This document shows positions 6,869-10,046 of a DNA stretch of 10,046 nucleotides, piece after piece. The DNA lies in NCBI GenBank assembly GCA_023433685.1, contig JAEYUD010000253.1, positions 1 to 10,046 on the forward strand, read 5' to 3'. The stretch is from Bacteroidota bacterium (GTDB lineage Bacteria > Bacteroidota > Ignavibacteria > Ignavibacteriales > Ignavibacteriaceae). The stretch's first letter is position 1. Each line of letters starts with the position of its first letter. The position numbers and the translations under genes were made by a program. The notes beneath the pieces are model-generated. The model was not told the origin of the DNA, ran no database searches, and saw nothing but the letters and a program-made list of their open reading frames with translations.

Positions 6869-8399
6869 AAAACGCCGTCTTCACTGCTTCCCGTGAAAAA
6901 CCAACACCAAGCAGTATTACAGCTTTAGACCTGGTGAGATATTTCTCGTAGTATTTCTTTCTGAGTATCTGTTTCAATCCTTCTTCAGGGGGGAGATTGT
7001 ACTTGAACTCCACAATATAGATCTTATCCGAAAACTCAATCACACCGTCGATTCTTCCGGTATTCGTGTTGATTTCGGACTCGATCCCGATTCCGGTGAG
7101 ATACATGATCATTATAAACAGGGAATGGAAAAACCTCTCCTCCCCGATGATCAGATTTGACGGGATCTGTGCGAGGAGTGTTGTCAGAATGATTTCGAAA
7201 TTTTTCTCATCACCTGTATCCAAGGCACTTCGTAGCTTGAGGGCTATAGATAAAGCTTCATAAGCCTGTGTTTGGGAAATTTCACCGAGGAGGTAACTGT
7301 AAAATGAGGTTTCCACTTCAAAATTCGGGAAGTTCAGAAGGTACTCCTCGATCTGGTAAAGATTTCTTCTCTCGCTGATCGTTAAATACCCGGTTTGAAA
7401 CAGAAGGTTGACGGGATCGATCCTGTCGAGACTGCTTGAATCAAATGTAAGAATGTTTGCCTCGGCATTTTGTAGGAGCTTAACATCAAAATTGATCCCA
7501 CGCATTACCTGAACCAGATGCGCCGGTGTACCGGTGCTGAACCAGTAATTATCAAACCGCATCGACTGAAACAGGTTCAGTATTGAGAAAGGGTTGTAAA
7601 CCCTGTTTTCCGCATCCCAACTGTAACCGTTATACCAGTGTTTTATTTCCCGAAGCAATTCATCCTCGGCAACCTCTTTTTTCTTCGCGAGTTGGTTGAT
7701 GTGACCGGCAAAGTAAGATCTCAGTTCCTCTTCGGTATATCCGAGCAAGGTTGAGTACTTCTCGTACATCGAGATATCTGATATCTGGTTCATTCCTGAG
7801 AAAAGTGATACCTTGGCGAATTTGCTTACCCCGGTAATAAATACGAACCTGATGTGCTCGTCATTCCCTTTAAATCTAACGAAGATCGATTTAAGAAAAT
7901 CGCGCATTCTTTCGGCGAGGGGGATATTATCAAGATGGTCGGTTATTGGCTTGTCGTATTCGTCGATCAGTATAACCACACCCCTGCCGTACTTTTGAGC
8001 AAGGGCTTCGATCAGTGAAGAAAAGTACTCAGCCTCGTCATCAACCGACAGTTCTATACAATTATGCGAAGCGATGGTCTCCAGCCTGCGGAGGAAAGAT
8101 GCTCTGAACTGACTTTCACTTTCGGTGGACATGTTGGAAAGATCAAGCCGTATTATCGGATGTCTCTCCCAAGTTTCATCATTATGGATGGCCAGACCTT
8201 TGAACAGCTCTTTGTTCCCTCTAAAATACTCCTCAATTACAGATATCAGAAGGGATTTGCCGAATCTCCGGGGGCGGGAAAGGAATACATAGTGGAAATT
8301 TTTTACAATGTCCGAGATGAGGGTGGTCTTATCCACATAAAGATTATCGCCGAGGATAAGCTTTTCGAAACTCTGTATTCCTAAAGGTAGTTGCTTCAT
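6852..8399 (-). CDS. AAA-ATPase-like protein with C-terminal PD-(D/E)XK nuclease-superfamily domain
   Basis: A 515-residue protein of the two-domain AAA-ATPase-like (PF09820-type) plus PD-(D/E)XK nuclease superfamily (PF08011-type) family. The start MKQLPLGIQSFEKLILGDNLYVDKT is the family's usual N terminus. A Walker A-like motif is at 42-50 (RPRRFGKSL) and Walker B at 143-149 (ILIDEYD). YNGYSWD (256-262) and YNPFSILN (268-275) are further family landmarks. The nuclease-like core is GRIDGVIEF (Asp451), then IVEFKYN (Glu464 and Lys466), followed by Q477 and a Y-rich helix; all signature residues are present. No signal peptide or membrane segment is visible, so it is cytoplasmic. The family is abundant and often multicopy in Bacteroidota, and its function has not been established; mobile or defence roles have been suggested only by analogy. 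The final codons (LKDEG and stop) come from a 7-nt repeat array, replacing the expected end. No clear Shine-Dalgarno sequence precedes the ATG. Confidence 0.9.
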   Translation of the reverse strand: MKQLPLGIQSFEKLILGDNLYVDKTTLISDIVKNFHYVFLSRPRRFGKSLLISVIEEYFRGNKELFKGLAIHNDETWERHPIIRLDLSNMSTESESQFRASFLRRLETIASHNCIELSVDDEAEYFSSLIEALAQKYGRGVVILIDEYDKPITDHLDNIPLAERMRDFLKSIFVRFKGNDEHIRFVFITGVSKFAKVSLFSGMNQISDISMYEKYSTLLGYTEEELRSYFAGHINQLAKKKEVAEDELLREIKHWYNGYSWDAENRVYNPFSILNLFQSMRFDNYWFSTGTPAHLVQVMRGINFDVKLLQNAEANILTFDSSSLDRIDPVNLLFQTGYLTISERRNLYQIEEYLLNFPNFEVETSFYSYLLGEISQTQAYEALSIALKLRSALDTGDEKNFEIILTTLLAQIPSNLIIGEERFFHSLFIMIMYLTGIGIESEINTNTGRIDGVIEFSDKIYIVEFKYNLPPEEGLKQILRKKYYEKYLTRSKAVILLGVGFSREAVKTAFLKDEG

Positions 8400-8430
8400 T
8401 GTTTTGCGAAACCTTGTTAGTCTGTTACCG

Positions 8431-8438
8431 CAAATATA
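8431..8438 (-). promoter_or_regulatory. Possible Bacteroidota-type -7 promoter element for the PD-(D/E)XK gene
   Basis: On the minus strand this reads TATATTTG, an exact match to the TAnnTTTG -7 element of Bacteroidota housekeeping promoters. It lies about 31 nt before the ATG, giving a short leader. The upstream element is weak: a TTG occurs only 13 nt away instead of about 20. The lepB-to-nuclease spacer is 103 nt, enough for a separate promoter. Confidence 0.35.
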
Positions 8439-8464
8439 GGGGAAAATCGTTCAACACACACCCC

Positions 8465-8491
8465 CTCTTTGCGACCTCTGCGTGCTTGGCG
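8465..8491. repeat. Short 9-nt periodic repeat between lepB and the PD-(D/E)XK gene
   Basis: Three units, CTCTTTGCG, ACCTCTGCG and TGCTTGGCG, run head to tail, each ending GCG after a pyrimidine-rich stretch, and are followed by GTTTA. It is only three degenerate units, so chance is possible. It differs from the 7-nt arrays in both period and base composition. Confidence 0.45.
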
Positions 8492-8502
8492 GTTTATTAG
8501 CC

Positions 8503-9342
8503 CTAATCCACCACTTTAAAGAACCGGTTGAAGCGTAACCATGATGTTAGACCTGTGGCGAAGGGATCGACCGACCAGTATATGAACGACACTTCGCCGA
8601 TAAGATAATCGTAGGGAACGTAGCCCCAATATCTGCTGTCGAGGCTGTTGTCGCGGTTGTCGCCCATTACAAAAAAGTAATCTTTTTGAACAATATAACT
8701 GTTTATTCTCTTGCCGTTCAGCATGAGATCATGCCCCTGAACAATTAAGGAAGTGTCGCCCTGCTCTCCTCTTATCACATCCTCCCATTGCGTAAAAGTT
8801 GAGATATTGAGGGAAATGGTGTCACCTTTTTTCGGAATGTAAAGTGGACCATACCAGTCTTCATTCCAATTCTCATCACCAGGGAAGAGTTGCGAGTTGT
8901 TGTCATCCTCGGCTTTTATTTTCCCCTTTTTAAGTCCGTAAGGCTGGGGAAGTTTCACCCCGTTAACGAAAACCACCCCTGCTTTTATTACGACTGTATC
9001 ACCGGGTAGGCCTACAAGTCGCTTAACATAAGCCGGATTCGCGGGGTCGTCCTTCCTCCCCTCGGGAAACTTGAAAACGATCACAGAATTCCTGACGGGC
9101 TTCGCGCTCCCTTCCCATTCGGTGAATGGAATGCCGATTTCGGAAAAGGGGATCATTAACGGTGCCTGCCGCGGGAAGAGAAACTTGTTCACCACAATAA
9201 AATCACCCGCCTCAAGCGAAGTTTCCATCGAATTAGTGGTAATTCTGAAAGTGGAGATAAAAAACAGCCGCATCGTCACCACTCCCATCAGGAACAGAAA
9301 CAGCAAAAGGGCTATGCGGGTGTAAAATTTTTTTGAGGACAA
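8503..9342 (-). CDS. lepB: Signal peptidase I (type I leader peptidase)
   Basis: Removes signal peptides from exported proteins at the outer face of the inner membrane. The protein has 279 residues. One N-terminal membrane segment (about 9-30) is followed by box B with the nucleophile Ser38 (TNSMETSLEAGD; the proline usual after SME is replaced by Thr). Box D has the general base Lys107 in YVKRLVGLPGD, and box E is GDNRDNSLDSR at 227-237. Both catalytic residues are present. An insert (about 135-195) between the conserved boxes makes it longer than minimal family members. The start is TTG at 9342: the frame has no ATG between it and an in-frame stop at 9355-9357, and the next Met lies inside the membrane segment. 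No Shine-Dalgarno sequence is visible, and a repeat array begins within six bases upstream. It follows lepA, the classical lepA-lepB order, but with an unusual repeat-filled spacer. Confidence 0.93.
   Translation of the reverse strand: MSSKKFYTRIALLLFLFLMGVVTMRLFFISTFRITTNSMETSLEAGDFIVVNKFLFPRQAPLMIPFSEIGIPFTEWEGSAKPVRNSVIVFKFPEGRKDDPANPAYVKRLVGLPGDTVVIKAGVVFVNGVKLPQPYGLKKGKIKAEDDNNSQLFPGDENWNEDWYGPLYIPKKGDTISLNISTFTQWEDVIRGEQGDTSLIVQGHDLMLNGKRINSYIVQKDYFFVMGDNRDNSLDSRYWGYVPYDYLIGEVSFIYWSVDPFATGLTSWLRFNRFFKVVD
9340..9342 (-). other. TTG start codon of lepB without Shine-Dalgarno sequence
   Basis: The codon read on the minus strand is TTG. The codons before it are ATT, ATC, ACA and CTA, then the stop TAA (9355-9357), so no ATG or GTG is available upstream. 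The leader just before it is AT-rich and made of repeat units, lacking any GGAG-like motif. ATT or ATC could be used as rarer alternatives. Confidence 0.6.
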
Positions 9343-9347
9343 AATGA

Positions 9348-9389
9348 TTGTTAGTTATTAGCTATTAGCGATTAGTTATTAGCTATTAT
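9348..9389. repeat. Heptanucleotide tandem array upstream of lepB (left arm)
   Basis: Six 7-nt units on the plus strand: TTGTTAG, TTATTAG, CTATTAG, CGATTAG, TTATTAG and CTATTAT. The TTAG end is kept in all but the last. The array begins five bases outside the lepB start codon, so it would form most of the lepB leader. It is the mirror partner of the array next to the lepA stop. Confidence 0.88.
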
Positions 9390-9510
9390 TCGGCGCGGCG
9401 GAATAAGCCATTGCTCTAAAGGTGAAACCCATTCATGGAGCATGATCTGCATTATTAAAAAAATGTTAGAACTTGGACATCTCATAACTAATCGCTAATA
9501 GCTAATAACT
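9353..9510. repeat. 27-bp perfect inverted repeat in the lepA-lepB spacer
   Basis: Bases 9353-9379 are exactly complementary to 9484-9510, with 104 nt between the arms. The arms lie within the two heptanucleotide arrays. In a lepA-lepB transcript they could pair into a long AU-rich stem enclosing the middle of the spacer; in DNA they could form a cruciform or allow inversion of the 104-nt segment. The arms are AT-rich and no T run follows, so this is not a typical terminator. No open reading frame or clear promoter was found in the enclosed segment. Confidence 0.85.
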
Positions 9511-9522
9511 TATAGCTAACAT
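9481..9522. repeat. Heptanucleotide tandem array next to the lepA stop (right arm)
   Basis: Six 7-nt units on the plus strand: CTCATAA, CTAATCG, CTAATAG, CTAATAA, CTTATAG and CTAACAT. Read on the minus strand they are the same TTATTAG/CTATTAG/CGATTAG family as the array near lepB, in nearly the same order. The last unit overlaps the first base of the lepA stop codon (9522-9524). Confidence 0.88.
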
Positions 9523-10046
9523 TAATCTTCAATCTGCAGAACCGCCAAAAAAGCTTCCTGGGGTATTTCGACATTACCGACCTGCTTCATCCGCTTTTTA
9601 CCCTCTTTTTGTTTTTCGAGGAGTTTGCGCTTACGGGATATGTCGCCGCCGTAGCATTTGGCGATAACATTTTTGCGCATCGCTTTAACAGTGGCACGGG
9701 CGATAACCTTGGTGCCGATGGCTGCCTGAACGGAGATCTCGAAGAGCTGGCGCGGAATGAGGTCTTTAAGTTTGTCACAGACCTTGCGTCCCCAGTCGTA
9801 TGATTTCGAGCGGTGAACGATCATAGAAAGGGCATCCACTCCCTCACCGTTGAGGAGGATATCGAGTTTGATCAGGTCTGACTCGCGGTAGCCCACCACT
9901 TCATAATCGAATGAAGCGTAGCCGCGGGAGATCGACTTCAGTTTGTCGTAAAAATCGAAAATTATCTCGGAAAGGGGGAAATCGAAACTAAGATCGGCAC
10001 GGGTCGGGTCGATGTAGGTTGTGTTACCGTACACGCCCCGTTTGTC
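9522..10046 (-). CDS. lepA: Elongation factor 4 (LepA), C-terminal 174 residues, 5' end outside window
   Basis: LepA/EF4 is a ribosome-binding translational GTPase. The visible part is its domain V and C-terminal domain, unique to LepA. Landmarks are [14 protein letters not shown], a [13 protein letters not shown] segment, [20 protein letters not shown], and the highly conserved [35 protein letters not shown] stretch leading to [13 protein letters not shown]. It then ends almost at once (QIED), as in other LepA proteins. The frame continues to the window edge (DKRGVYGN), so the GTG at 10034 is an internal valine, not a start. The GTPase domain is not in view. It lies directly upstream of lepB on the same strand, a widely conserved pairing. 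The stop codon abuts a heptanucleotide array. Confidence 0.97.
   Translation of the reverse strand, partial: DKRGVYGNTTYIDPTRADLSFDFPLSEIIFDFYDKLKSISRGYASFDYEVVGYRESDLIKLDILLNGEGVDALSMIVHRSKSYDWGRKVCDKLKDLIPRQLFEISVQAAIGTKVIARATVKAMRKNVIAKCYGGDISRKRKLLEKQKEGKKRMKQVGNVEIPQEAFLAVLQIED

Noticed and set aside
9353..9510. Intrinsic terminator of lepA
   Set aside because: The arms are AT-rich, 104 nt apart, and no T run follows; the structure does not fit an intrinsic terminator.
10032..10034. GTG as a start for the right-edge gene
   Set aside because: It is an internal valine in a conserved LepA segment; the frame continues to the window edge.

Overview
The window reads as a chromosomal piece of a Bacteroidota/Ignavibacteria-type (FCB group) bacterium. 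Three things point there: a secreted subtilase ending in a FlgD-like/T9SS-type sorting domain, an AAA-ATPase-like/PD-(D/E)XK gene of a kind that multiplies in these genomes, and weak or absent Shine-Dalgarno sequences with one TAnnTTTG-type promoter match. The phylum is inferred from gene content; there is no rRNA or other phylogenetic marker beyond LepA.

Layout: a plus-strand pair occupies 1-4553. It holds the 3' part of a caspase-like peptidase gene with a DUF4384-like C-terminal domain, then 21 nt later a complete 1040-residue TPR-CHAT protein with a signal peptide and an intact His/Cys dyad. Both are clan CD (caspase-fold) proteins and are probably co-transcribed. A 63-nt convergent gap with a 10-bp hairpin separates them from a minus-strand group read right to left: lepA (5' part outside the window), lepB, an AAA-ATPase-like/PD-(D/E)XK gene, and a secreted S8 peptidase.

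The most unusual feature is a set of degenerate 7-nt tandem arrays. One lies inside the S8 peptidase gene (6149-6232) and is translated as 7-residue repeats in a linker before the catalytic domain. One (6816-6868) supplies the last codons and stop of the PD-(D/E)XK gene. Two (9348-9389 and 9481-9522) sit in the lepA-lepB spacer in opposite orientation, forming a perfect 27-bp inverted repeat. A short 9-nt periodic tract (8465-8491) lies in the remaining spacer. The arrays differ in sequence but share the 7-nt period, so they look like products of one repeat-generating process. They resemble the heptanucleotide short tandem repeats known from cyanobacteria.

Functionally, lepA (translation factor EF4) and lepB (signal peptidase I) are housekeeping. 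LepB would process the signal peptides of the S8 and TPR-CHAT proteins. The caspase/CHAT pair is a candidate regulated-proteolysis module whose substrate cannot be told from sequence. There are no RNA genes, CRISPR arrays, insertion sequences or gene-free stretches above 300 nt; the longest spacers are 179 nt (9343-9521) and 168 nt (6684-6851).
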